From NCBI GenBank assembly GCA_020047725.1, contig JAIFNM010000041.1, positions 1 to 11,076 on the forward strand: DNA of 11,076 bases. Direction: 5' to 3'. Below are positions 1 to 6,827 of the stretch, one piece after another. Below the pieces are notes generated by a model. The model saw only the letters and a list, made by a program, of their open reading frames with translations, had not been told where the DNA came from and ran no database searches. The DNA is from Betaproteobacteria bacterium (GTDB lineage: Bacteria > Pseudomonadota > Gammaproteobacteria > Burkholderiales > Rhodocyclaceae). Position numbers and translations under genes: made by a program. Numbering within the stretch: the stretch's first letter is position 1; every line of letters starts with the position of its first letter.

Positions 1-71
1 GTTTCAGCTTTCTTGGTATCCGCCTTCACTTCCCGTGGCCACTTCGGTTCGATTTTGCTACAGCCTTGCAT
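1..71 (-). CDS. Possible 5' end of an unidentified Lys/Glu-rich protein, cut by the window edge
   Basis: An open frame begins at an ATG read leftwards from position 71 (MQGCSKIEPKW...) and stays open to the edge, 23 codons. It is rich in Lys, Glu and Ala in its last part (KADTKKAE). A TAA in the same frame lies 3 bp upstream of the ATG, so this is the only ATG start available. I see no convincing Shine-Dalgarno sequence. It would be the next gene after the phosphofructokinase on the same strand, beyond that gene's terminator hairpin. The fragment is too short to assign a family, and could be a chance ORF. Confidence 0.3.
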   Translation of the reverse strand, partial: MQGCSKIEPKWPREVKADTKKAE

Positions 72-183
72 CCATTAACGCAGAGTGATTCTTTGCAGAC
101 TTTAATAATTGGATAACGCCTGATTACGCTATGCTACAGGGCAGCTTTTCAACCTTTTTTGACGCTCCTGCACGCTCCAGAAT

Positions 184-214
184 GACAATCGGCCGCCATT
201 GCGGGCCGATTGTC
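184..214 (-). terminator. Hairpin terminator after the phosphofructokinase gene
   Basis: Perfect 11-bp inverted repeat, GACAATCGGCC (184-194) and GGCCGATTGTC (204-214), with a 9-nt loop, starting 12 bp after the stop codon of the minus-strand pfk gene. On the minus strand the stem is followed by ATTCTGG rather than a good U-tract, so termination may be weak or the stem may mainly protect the 3' end. Confidence 0.6.
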
Positions 215-225
215 TGAAACACCGC

Positions 226-1494
226 TCAGCCGGGAAATTCGGCGAATTTCTGCCCGGTGGAGGCTAGGACACCGAGCCAAGCCGGACTGGTGAGGTCGAG
301 TTGTTTCTTGCGACTGGTCAGTAATTCAACTGGCACGTGGGTAAAGGTGTCGTGCTGCAATCCGATAACCAGGCCGGTCTTGCCTGCCATCGCCGCGTGC
401 ACGGCGTTGCGCGCGAAAAAGTCGCAAAGGATGGCATCCTCGGCACAGGCCGGGACACTGCGGACGAGGTAACTCGGATCGAAGTAGCGAAGGGCAAAGG
501 GGATGTCGTCGGCCTTGAAAGAGGCTTCAATGCGCTCCTTCAGGAACAGGCCGATGTCCTTGGATTTGAGGTTTCCCGAGGCGTCAAATTGGTCGCCGCC
601 GGCCTCGATCAGATGCTGTCCGGCACCTTCGGCAACGAGAATGACGGCGTGCGCGCGGCTGACCACACGCTTCTTGAGCGCCGCCAGGAAGCCGTCTTCG
701 CCTTCAAGCACGAAGGGGACTTCGGGCACCAGAGTGAAGTTCACGTCCTGGCTGGCTATTGTTGCACCTGCTGCAATGAAGCCAGCGTGACGGCCCATGA
801 TCTTGACCACCGAAATTCCGTTATGCACGCTGTGCGCTTCAGTGTGTGCGCAATTGATCGCCTTGGCGGCTTCATCGACCGCCGTGACGTAGCCGAAGGT
901 GCGTGAGACGAAGGCAACGTCGTTGTCGATGGTTTTGGGAATGCCGACCACGGCCAGCGCGTGGCCGCGTCGCTTGGCTTCCTGATAGATTGCCTCGCCA
1001 CCACGCTGTGTACCGTCGCCACCGACGACAAAAAGCATGTTGATCTTGCGCCGGATAAGGTTATCAACGGCCACGTTCACATCGACCGGACCGCGCGAGG
1101 TATTCAGCTTGGTGCCGCCTTCCTTGTGAATATCCTCAACAAAGGTTGGCGTCAGCGGAATCGGCTCCGAGCCGCGCCAGGGATCGAGCCCCTTATAGCC
1201 ATCGACGAAGCCGACGATCTCGCGCACCCCGTAGCCGTGATGCAGTTGGAGAACGAGCGAACGGATGACATTGTTGAGTCCGGGACACAGGCCGCCGCAG
1301 GTGACGATGCCAGCACGGGTTTCCTTCGGATCAAAGAAAAGGCGCTCGCGGGGGCCGGCGACTTCGAAAAGAATTTCTTCTTTCGGCGGCGCGTCCGGAT
1401 CGGCAATAACGTTGTAGAGCACGCGAGCCTTGTCGCTGACATGATGAGGCAAGGGAGATGGAAAGCGCGCCTCGCCAAGAACGGTAATATTCAT
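226..1494 (-). CDS. pfkA: 6-phosphofructokinase, plant/trypanosome-like ATP-type
   Basis: Phosphorylates fructose 6-phosphate to fructose 1,6-bisphosphate in cytosolic glycolysis. The 422-residue product is about 100 residues longer than the E. coli enzyme and has the N-terminal extension typical of the plant-like group. Visible motifs are the nucleotide-loop CGGLCPGLN (66-74), GGDGT (158-162), the catalytic PKTIDND (186-192), MGRHAGF (233-239) and VPEVPF (256-261). The Gly at 161 is the residue that usually marks ATP use (Asp there marks pyrophosphate use), while Lys187 is shared by pyrophosphate enzymes and plant-type ATP enzymes. I therefore infer ATP, with pyrophosphate or dual use not excluded. 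The ATG start gives a good N-terminus but only a weak GGGA ribosome-binding site; it overlaps the stop of a doubtful small upstream ORF by 4 bp (ATGA). A hairpin follows the stop. Confidence 0.93.
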   Translation of the reverse strand: MNITVLGEARFPSPLPHHVSDKARVLYNVIADPDAPPKEEILFEVAGPRERLFFDPKETRAGIVTCGGLCPGLNNVIRSLVLQLHHGYGVREIVGFVDGYKGLDPWRGSEPIPLTPTFVEDIHKEGGTKLNTSRGPVDVNVAVDNLIRRKINMLFVVGGDGTQRGGEAIYQEAKRRGHALAVVGIPKTIDNDVAFVSRTFGYVTAVDEAAKAINCAHTEAHSVHNGISVVKIMGRHAGFIAAGATIASQDVNFTLVPEVPFVLEGEDGFLAALKKRVVSRAHAVILVAEGAGQHLIEAGGDQFDASGNLKSKDIGLFLKERIEASFKADDIPFALRYFDPSYLVRSVPACAEDAILCDFFARNAVHAAMAGKTGLVIGLQHDTFTHVPVELLTSRKKQLDLTSPAWLGVLASTGQKFAEFPG

Positions 1495-1685
1495 GATTGA
1501 TTTCCCGAAGAATACATAGAAGAATTATTCCAAACCGAAGTATCCTCGACGCCGAGCAGACGGTCAAACGCGAGAATGGATGCGCTGCAGAAACCGGACC
1601 GAAGAAAGGTCAGTGTCTTCCGCGTGACGCGGCGATCAACGATACCCTGGTGAGTGGCGTAAACATTGGCTTCCATGGCAGGCAT
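1491..1685 (-). CDS. Doubtful small hypothetical protein just upstream of pfkA
   Basis: A 64-codon frame (MPAMEANVYATHQG...) fills most of the gap between the diguanylate cyclase and pfkA. Its TGA overlaps the pfkA ATG in an ATGA arrangement, which often marks translational coupling and is the main reason to list it. Other starts in the same frame are an ATG at 1676 and a TTG at 1703; none has a clear Shine-Dalgarno sequence. I recognise no domain. The middle (RRVTRKTLTFLRSG) is basic and the end is Ser/Asn-rich. It could equally be untranslated leader sequence of pfkA. Confidence 0.3.
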   Translation of the reverse strand: MPAMEANVYATHQGIVDRRVTRKTLTFLRSGFCSASILAFDRLLGVEDTSVWNNSSMYSSGNQS

Positions 1686-1730
1686 GGGCGGATCGACATT
1701 CAACGCTGCCCACCATGGAAAATATTTATG

Positions 1731-3452
1731 TCATATCGACTCCGCAGTTGGGCTGTAGATCGTAACGGCATTGCGGCCGTTTTCTTTGGCGCGGTACATG
1801 GCTTGATCTGCGTGCCGCGACAGTTCGAGCAGTTCAGTGCCCGCTTCAGGATAGAGCGCAATACCGATACAGGCCGAAACGATCAGCGTTTGGCCTTCCA
1901 GCACAAAGGGCTGGTTGATCGCCAGACGAAGCTTTTCTGCCACAACCGAAGCGTCCAGATCGTCCTGAATTGTGTGCAGCAGGACAACGAACTCATCGCC
2001 GCCGATGCGGGCGGGCATGTCGGATTCGCGCAGTACGCTGCGGATGCGCTCAGAAAACTCCTTGAGCAGCAGGTCACCAAACACATGCCCGAGGTTATCG
2101 TTTATCAGCTTGAACTTGTCGATGTCGATGAACATCAGCGCCAATCGGGTTCCATCTCGACGCGCTCCGCTCAGCGCGCGTTCCACATGTTCCGCAAACA
2201 GGAGTCGATTGGGCAGACCGGTCAAGGAATCATGCTGTGCGAGTTGCTCCAGTTCAGCACGTCGCCGCAACAACTCTGCCAGTTGTTGCCGGATCTGGTT
2301 CTGCATGCGGTGAAAGCTGCGCGCCAGTATGCCGATTTCGTCGTTTCGCTCCAGCGGCAACCCACTGACCGGATACCCCTCGGCGAAATGTTGCACTGCC
2401 CGGCTCATGTTGTTGATCGGGCGCGTCACAGCGCGTGCTACAAATGCAGCGAGAAGGATGCAGACGGCGCAGAGGATGAGCACGATGCGCAGGGTTACGA
2501 CACCAAGCTTGTTCGCCTGCTCGAGAACGGAGGCGAAAGGCTGTGCCAAACCGACAATGAGTTGCGTTTCCTCGGAGGAGAGGGTGGCTTTCCGGGCGAT
2601 GAATGCGGCCACAACGGGCGCCGTGGCATACGGCCCATCTCTGGCTTCGATCAGCACCTGGTCGGTCTTGCCGGCAACGAGGTCCCCGGTAGGGGTGAAT
2701 TGTTCCTGGACAAGCACGCGACGGCCCTTGTCAAAACCGAAGGTCTGCGCCGGATCGGGATGAATCAGAAAATCGCCATGGCTGTTGGCAAGAAAAAGCT
2801 GAAAATCCTTTGGCAAATCCGCCGCCAGCAAAGCGAAGGTTCCGTTAAGATCGACGTTGATCACAACGACGCCAAGCGCTTTGCCCTGCGGGTCAATCAC
2901 CGGCATAGCCAGTTGCACCGTCGGTTGTTCTAGTCCCGAATGGGCACCGCGCTCATGGTTGATCACGATACGCGAGAGATAGGTCTCGTTGGCCACCAGT
3001 TGCAGGGTGTCGAAGACATACGGGAAATGCCCCTTCTCCTGCAGATCATCCGCCGTGACACGCATTAGCCGGGGGCCATCGCGATCAACGCGCACGCGCT
3101 CCATGCCGTTATCCAGAGCGGAAATCAGGCGCACCTGAAAGTAGCCCGGGTTGGCCTTCATGATGAGTTCGAACAGATCGGCTAGTTGATCCAGTTGCGC
3201 CGGCTTGCCCATTTCCAGTGCCGTAAAAGCCGCTGGATGATTCGACAGGAGTTGCAGGTTACGGGAAATCTCGTCGCGGTTGAGCATGATGCGCCGAGCA
3301 AGAACCTTGGTTGACGTCAGCAGCTCGTTCTTCGCCGATTCGATAAGCAGCGCCCGACTGACGTCATAAGCATAATAGCCAGTCAATCCGGCGGCCAGAA
3401 CAACGACGGCCGCCAGTATTAAGCCCAGCCTGGCCGCAATGCCGAACTTCAT
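1731..3452 (-). CDS. Membrane diguanylate cyclase (dCache-HAMP-GGDEF)
   Basis: Makes cyclic di-GMP from two GTP at the inner membrane in response to a periplasmic signal. Order in the 573 residues: membrane segment about 8-27; a large periplasmic sensor about 28-317 with double-Cache character (for example AMPVIDPQGKALGVVVINVDL-like strand pattern at 182-202); membrane segment about 318-339; HAMP about 340-392; short helical linker; GGDEF domain about 405-568. The active-site motif GGDEF (484-488) is intact, as are DSLTGLPNR (408-416) and the metal-binding FIDIDKFK (441-448). RESD (475-478), five residues before GGDEF, is a canonical inhibitory c-di-GMP site, so product feedback is expected. 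No EAL domain is present. The ATG overlaps the stop of the upstream binding-protein gene by 4 bp, so the two are probably co-translated and the binding protein probably feeds the sensor. Confidence 0.93.
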   Translation of the reverse strand: MKFGIAARLGLILAAVVVLAAGLTGYYAYDVSRALLIESAKNELLTSTKVLARRIMLNRDEISRNLQLLSNHPAAFTALEMGKPAQLDQLADLFELIMKANPGYFQVRLISALDNGMERVRVDRDGPRLMRVTADDLQEKGHFPYVFDTLQLVANETYLSRIVINHERGAHSGLEQPTVQLAMPVIDPQGKALGVVVINVDLNGTFALLAADLPKDFQLFLANSHGDFLIHPDPAQTFGFDKGRRVLVQEQFTPTGDLVAGKTDQVLIEARDGPYATAPVVAAFIARKATLSSEETQLIVGLAQPFASVLEQANKLGVVTLRIVLILCAVCILLAAFVARAVTRPINNMSRAVQHFAEGYPVSGLPLERNDEIGILARSFHRMQNQIRQQLAELLRRRAELEQLAQHDSLTGLPNRLLFAEHVERALSGARRDGTRLALMFIDIDKFKLINDNLGHVFGDLLLKEFSERIRSVLRESDMPARIGGDEFVVLLHTIQDDLDASVVAEKLRLAINQPFVLEGQTLIVSACIGIALYPEAGTELLELSRHADQAMYRAKENGRNAVTIYSPTAESI

Positions 3453-4498
3453 GGGGCCAGAACCTTGCCGACACGATCACCGGACATGATCCGTTTCCAT
3501 AGATTGTTTCTGCGCTCAACGTTCTCGACCGGCTGCAGCCAGATCAGGTTGTCTCCGGCACGGTGATTGATCGCGGTCGATGTCGTATTCCCCAATCCCT
3601 GCCGGGCGCTCAAAATATCGCCAGGTATTTCTTCCAGCAAGTAGTTGATCCAGGCCTCCGCCAGCGCCTTGTTGCGAACCCCGCGCATGATTGCCCAGCC
3701 GTCAAGCCAAGCCAGGGCGCCTTCACGGGGAATGACATAGCCTGCGTCGAAGCCGGCGGCCTTCATCAATTGAAGCTGTTGCAAACCGTAGTTAGCAAGC
3801 ATCAGTGCTGCGTGACGACTCTTGAACAGATGGACGGATTCATCCGGCTGGGCGTAGAAGGTCAGCACATTACGGCGCAGGGCGATCAACTGGTTAACAA
3901 TGGCCGGCCAATCCTGTTTGCCAAGGAGGAATGGCGTCGAGATGCCCAGCGCTTGCGCGGCAAGCGAAAAATTGTGAGTCCCGTCGTTGAAGGCAAGCAC
4001 CTTGCCTCGATAGCGCGGATCCCAGAACGCCGCGATAGACTCAGGGGCCTCCTTGATCTGCTGACGGTCGTAGATCAGCCCCATTTCGGCATATGCGTAG
4101 GGAATGACAAAAACCTGCCCCTCATGCACCACCCCGGGAATGGCATCCAGATTGCGGAAGCGTGGTAACTGGCGCGACAGATTAGGCAGCGCGGCCGTGT
4201 TGATCGGAATGAGCAGCTTCTGACGGATGTAACGCTGAAGTTCGGCGGTATTCACGGCGAACACATCAAAATTGCCGGCATTGTTCTGGCTGACCTTCTG
4301 CCAGAGCACATCGTCCGAGTCGATGATGGTAACTTCGACCTTGCTTCTGGTGCGTTGCTCGAAGGTCTTGACTACGTCGAAATCAGCGTACCCCGGCCAG
4401 GCCAGCACGCGCAAGGTTTCTCCAGAAACGTCGGGCGCAGGCAGAATTGCTGCAAACAACAGCGCAAGACGGAGAAGGCCGTAATGAAACCGAATCAT
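3449..4498 (-). CDS. Periplasmic PotD-type solute-binding protein, orphan, paired with the cyclase
   Basis: Binds a small ligand in the periplasm; the fold belongs to the bacterial extracellular solute-binding family that includes the polyamine binders PotD/PotF. A signal peptide covers about residues 1-26 (hydrophobic LALLFAAILP, cleavage near VSG/E). The mature part starts with ETLRVLAWPGYADF, and contains IPYAYAEMGLIYD (132-144), FWDPRYRGKV (158-167) and PREGALAWLDGWAI (257-270). From memory of the PotD sequence, Trp264, Asp266 and Asp172 line up with ligand-contact residues, but a pocket Glu and a pocket Trp appear replaced by His175 and Ala235, so the ligand may differ from spermidine. 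There are no permease or ATPase genes beside it. Its 4-bp overlap with the cyclase gene suggests a sensing role rather than transport. The start has a weak ribosome-binding site. Confidence 0.85.
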   Translation of the reverse strand: MIRFHYGLLRLALLFAAILPAPDVSGETLRVLAWPGYADFDVVKTFEQRTRSKVEVTIIDSDDVLWQKVSQNNAGNFDVFAVNTAELQRYIRQKLLIPINTAALPNLSRQLPRFRNLDAIPGVVHEGQVFVIPYAYAEMGLIYDRQQIKEAPESIAAFWDPRYRGKVLAFNDGTHNFSLAAQALGISTPFLLGKQDWPAIVNQLIALRRNVLTFYAQPDESVHLFKSRHAALMLANYGLQQLQLMKAAGFDAGYVIPREGALAWLDGWAIMRGVRNKALAEAWINYLLEEIPGDILSARQGLGNTTSTAINHRAGDNLIWLQPVENVERRNNLWKRIMSGDRVGKVLAP

Positions 4499-4590
4499 GA
4501 TTTCAGCCCATCGACGAGGAGTCTACCGCTTTGGAAAATGGTTAATTGTCTATAGAATTTGCAGCATTCAGTGATTGTTTGTCTCCATTA

Positions 4591-4611
4591 TCAGGTATTG
4601 GTTCAGGTATT
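4591..4611. repeat. Tandem direct repeat TCAGGTATT, possible operator
   Basis: TCAGGTATT occurs at 4591-4599 and again at 4603-4611, a 12-bp period, about 95-115 bp upstream of the start of the solute-binding protein gene. It lies between the terminator of amt and that gene. The spacing of roughly one helical turn is what two protomers on one DNA face would need. I cannot name a regulator, and no clear -35/-10 pair stands out nearby. Confidence 0.3.
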
Positions 4612-4677
4612 TTCTGATTGACTCTGGAAAAAACCTTTCAAACTACGGGGTATTGGACCCTAAAAGCTGTTCCATAC

Positions 4678-4702
4678 AAAAAAGGGCGCCACGAGGGCGC
4701 CC
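4678..4702 (-). terminator. Intrinsic terminator of the glnK-amt operon
   Basis: On the minus strand the stem GGGCGCC, loop CTCGT, and GGCGCCC (4684-4702) are followed directly by six T residues (4683-4678), 25 bp after the amt stop codon. This is a textbook Rho-independent terminator and separates the nitrogen operon from the solute-binding protein/cyclase pair downstream. Confidence 0.9.
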
Positions 4703-4726
4703 AAATGGGATGCTACTGAGGAAATA

Positions 4727-6196
4727 TTAGTGGTGGTAGGCCGTTTCGCCGTGCGAGGTAATGTCCAGTCCTTCGCGCTCTTCTTCTTCCGGCACACGTA
4801 GGCCGATGAAGATATCGACTAATTTGTAGGCCACCAGCGAAACCACGCCGGACCACACGATGACGGTACCGACGCCCCACAGCTGGCTGATTACTTGCGC
4901 AGTCATGTCGTAATCACCAACCTTGTTGGCAACGTAGTCATATACGCCCGTGCCGCCCAGCGAAGGGGAGCAAAAGATGCCAGTCAGAATGGAGCCGAGG
5001 ATACCGCCAACGCCATGAACACCGAACACGTCGAGCGAGTCATCTGCACCGAGCATGCTCTTGAGACCATTGACGCCCCACAGACAGATCACTCCAGCCA
5101 GCAAGCCGATGATAATGCCACCCATGACACCGACAAAACCAGCCGCCGGAGTGATTGCCACGAGACCAGCCACTGCGCCGGATGCTGCACCGAGCATTGA
5201 AGGCTTGCCCTTCAGCATCCATTCAGCCAACATCCAGGACATCGCTGCACAAGCCGTTGCCACCCAGGTGTTGACCATCGCCAGTGCTGCGCCGCCCGAT
5301 GCTTCAAGTGCCGAGCCAGCGTTGAAGCCGAACCAGCCGAACCACAGCAGCGACGCGCCGATCATGGTGAAGGTCAAGCTGTGCGGGGCCATTGACTCAC
5401 GACCGTAGCCAACGCGCTTGCCAATCAGGATGGCACCGATCAAACCCGCCACGGCCGCGTTGATATGGACCACGGTGCCGCCGGCAAAGTCCAACGCTCC
5501 TTTTTGAAAGAGAAAGCCAGCCGTCTTGCCTGCTGCTTCGCCAGCCGCTGCGTCAAGGTAGGCATCCGGGCCCGCCCAATACCAAACCATGTGCGCCATC
5601 GGCAGGTAAGAAAGGGTAAACCAGATCACCATGAAAATCAGGATAGCCGAGAACTTGGCACGCTCTGCGAAGGCACCGACGATCAGCCCGCAGGTAATCG
5701 CCGCGAAGGCGCCCTGGAAGATGACATAGGCCAGTTCCGAAATAACCACGCCCTTGCTGAAGGTAGCCACGACGGAATCAACGGTAACGCCCTTCAGAAA
5801 CAGTTTGTCCAGCACACCGATGAAACTCCCCCCCTCAGTGAAAGCCACCGAGTAGCCATAAACCACCCATAGCACACTGATCAGCGAGAAGGTAACAAAA
5901 ACTTGCATAAGCACCGAAAGCATGTTTTTCGAACGAACCAGACCACCATAGAACAAGGCGAGGCCGGGAATTGACATCAGGATGACAAGCGCAGCGCTGA
6001 TCATCACCCAGGCATTGTCGCCCTTGTTTGCAACCAGCGCAGGAGCTGTAGCAGGGGCTGCAGCCGCGTCCGCTGCTGGAGCAGCAACGGGCGCAGTAAC
6101 GACGGCCGTCTCAGCCGGAGCCTTGTCGTCAGCCCATGCCGCAGTACCAAACATGATGGCACCCAGCAAAGCCAGCATTACGAATAGATGTTTCAT
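4727..6196 (-). CDS. amtB: Ammonium transporter (Amt/AmtB)
   Basis: Inner-membrane channel that takes up ammonium and is blocked by GlnK. The chosen ATG at 6196 gives 489 residues and has a strong AAGGAG site 8 nt upstream; the frame is open further but that part overlaps glnK. A signal peptide (1-22, ending TAAWA) is followed by an Ala/Pro-rich stretch to about residue 57, then the usual eleven-helix core starting NAWVMISAALVILM. Family hallmarks are Asp236 and the pore histidine His244 in ALDFAGGTVVHINA, the second pore histidine His394 in FGVHGVGG, the aromatic-gate region at 160-170 and WFGFNAGS (288-295). The C-terminal tail LRVPEEEEREGLD...SHGETAY matches the part of AmtB that contacts GlnK. 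It lies 10 bp after glnK in one operon and ends with a strong terminator. Confidence 0.97.
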   Translation of the reverse strand: MKHLFVMLALLGAIMFGTAAWADDKAPAETAVVTAPVAAPAADAAAAPATAPALVANKGDNAWVMISAALVILMSIPGLALFYGGLVRSKNMLSVLMQVFVTFSLISVLWVVYGYSVAFTEGGSFIGVLDKLFLKGVTVDSVVATFSKGVVISELAYVIFQGAFAAITCGLIVGAFAERAKFSAILIFMVIWFTLSYLPMAHMVWYWAGPDAYLDAAAGEAAGKTAGFLFQKGALDFAGGTVVHINAAVAGLIGAILIGKRVGYGRESMAPHSLTFTMIGASLLWFGWFGFNAGSALEASGGAALAMVNTWVATACAAMSWMLAEWMLKGKPSMLGAASGAVAGLVAITPAAGFVGVMGGIIIGLLAGVICLWGVNGLKSMLGADDSLDVFGVHGVGGILGSILTGIFCSPSLGGTGVYDYVANKVGDYDMTAQVISQLWGVGTVIVWSGVVSLVAYKLVDIFIGLRVPEEEEREGLDITSHGETAYHH

Positions 6197-6206
6197 GATG
6201 TTCTCC

Positions 6207-6545
6207 TTACAGGGCTTCCACGCCGGTCTCACCGGTGCGGATGCGGATGACTTGTTCGATATCGAAGACAAAAATCTTGCCGTCGCCAATTTTTCCAGTG
6301 GAGGCCGATTTCTCGATGGCCTCGATCACCTGATCGACCAGTTCGTCGCGGACAGCCGCGTCAATCTTGACCTTGGGCAGGAAATCGACGACGTACTCAG
6401 CACCACGGTAAAGTTCGGTGTGGCCCTTCTGCCGGCCGAAACCCTTGACTTCGGTAACCGTGATGCCTTGAACGCCAATGACGGACAACGCTTCACGAAC
6501 CTCGTCAAGCTTGAAGGGCTTGATTATTGCGGTAACCATTTTCAT
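6207..6545 (-). CDS. glnK: Nitrogen regulatory protein P-II (GlnK type)
   Basis: Trimeric cytosolic signal protein that senses ATP/ADP and 2-oxoglutarate, is uridylylated under nitrogen limitation, and plugs Amt under nitrogen excess. The ATG at 6545 gives exactly the usual 112 residues (MKMVTAIIKPFKLDEV...) with GGAG eight bases upstream; a TTG four codons earlier coincides with that ribosome-binding site and is rejected. Visible features are the T-loop with Tyr51 as the uridylylation site in ELYRGAEYVVDFLPK (44-58), and the C-terminal signature STGKIGDGKIFV (83-94). It is first in an operon with amtB. Upstream there is a sigma-54 promoter with IHF and NtrC-like sites, so NtrC-dependent expression under nitrogen limitation is very likely. 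I use glnK because of the amtB linkage; glnB naming is possible. Confidence 0.96.
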   Translation of the reverse strand: MKMVTAIIKPFKLDEVREALSVIGVQGITVTEVKGFGRQKGHTELYRGAEYVVDFLPKVKIDAAVRDELVDQVIEAIEKSASTGKIGDGKIFVFDIEQVIRIRTGETGVEAL

Positions 6546-6561
6546 GATGAGCTCCAATTCT

Positions 6562-6581
6562 GGGGAAAGAGAGAATTCCCC
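6562..6581 (-). other. Small hairpin between leader ORF and glnK
   Basis: GGGGAA (6562-6567) and TTCCCC (6576-6581) form a 6-bp stem with an 8-nt loop. It lies after the stop of the 22-codon leader ORF and 10 bp before the glnK GGAG site. There is no U-tract, so it is not a normal terminator; it might influence glnK translation or processing, or have no function. Confidence 0.35.
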
Positions 6582-6596
6582 GGTTACATAAATTTG

Positions 6597-6665
6597 TCAG
6601 GACCAATGGATGACAGAAACAAAATCGAGACCACAAGAGCCAATGGCAAGAACAGCTTTTTTCAT
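6597..6665 (-). CDS. 22-codon ORF in the glnK leader, leader peptide or gene remnant
   Basis: ATG at 6665 is preceded by AAGGAG with a 6-nt spacer, one of the best ribosome-binding sites in the window. The product begins MKKAVLAIG, like the start of a signal peptide, then continues CGLDFVSVIHWS to a TGA at 6597. The predicted sigma-54 start site (about 6708) leaves a 30-nt leader before this site, so the ORF would be the first cistron of the glnK-amtB mRNA. From general knowledge, many betaproteobacteria carry a TorF/Gcw_chp-type outer-membrane protein gene at this spot between ubiK and glnK; this ORF may be the truncated start of such a gene, or a genuine leader peptide. Neither is proven here. 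Confidence 0.45.
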   Translation of the reverse strand: MKKAVLAIGSCGLDFVSVIHWS

Positions 6666-6718
6666 CAGTAACTCCTTGGCCGATATTGAAAGGTTGTGGA
6701 TTTTTGCAAGGATCACAA

Positions 6719-6734
6719 AGCATTTTCAATGCCA
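6719..6734 (-). promoter_or_regulatory. Sigma-54 (-24/-12) promoter of glnK-amtB
   Basis: On the minus strand TGGCATTGAAAATGCT carries the invariant GG and GC exactly 10 bp apart and matches the TGGCAC-N5-TTGCA consensus except for three positions. The predicted start of transcription is near 6708, 30 nt before the ribosome-binding site of the leader ORF. The element sits downstream of an IHF match and an NtrC-like enhancer in the expected order. Confidence 0.8.
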
Positions 6735-6751
6735 GATAAAATCTTACTTAA

Positions 6752-6764
6752 AATCAAAGTGTTA
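6752..6764. promoter_or_regulatory. IHF site between enhancer and sigma-54 promoter
   Basis: AATCAAAGTGTTA matches the IHF core consensus WATCAANNNNTTR at every defined position and lies in an AT-rich tract. It is placed between the sigma-54 element (6719-6734) and the NtrC-like site (6828-6853), where IHF bends DNA to bring the activator to the polymerase. Confidence 0.65.
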
Positions 6765-6827
6765 CGATTGCCTAAAGATGCCCAAAGCCGCTTGATGCAC
6801 TTCTCTGACGCGCCAATTCACCGCCCT

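Noticed and set aside
337..906. 189-codon plus-strand open frame over pfkA
   Set aside because: Antisense to the well-supported phosphofructokinase; no motif and no ribosome-binding site logic.
961..1500. 179-codon plus-strand open frame
   Set aside because: Antisense to the N-terminal half of pfkA with no recognisable domain.
1497..2933. 478-codon plus-strand open frame
   Set aside because: It is antisense to the cyclase gene, which has complete recognisable domains; the frame shows no family motifs and arises from the GC-rich codon pattern.
6197..6289. Longer N-terminus for Amt
   Set aside because: It would overlap glnK by about 80 bp and precede the clear signal peptide; the ATG at 6196 has AAGGAG.
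5982..6671. 229-codon plus-strand open frame over amtB/glnK
   Set aside because: Antisense to two certain genes; its Ala-rich start simply mirrors the Ala-rich spacer of Amt.
6701..6720. CTTTGTGATCCTTGCA on the minus strand as a second sigma-54 element
   Set aside because: It has the TTGCA of the -12 box but no GG 10 bp upstream, so it fails the invariant requirement.
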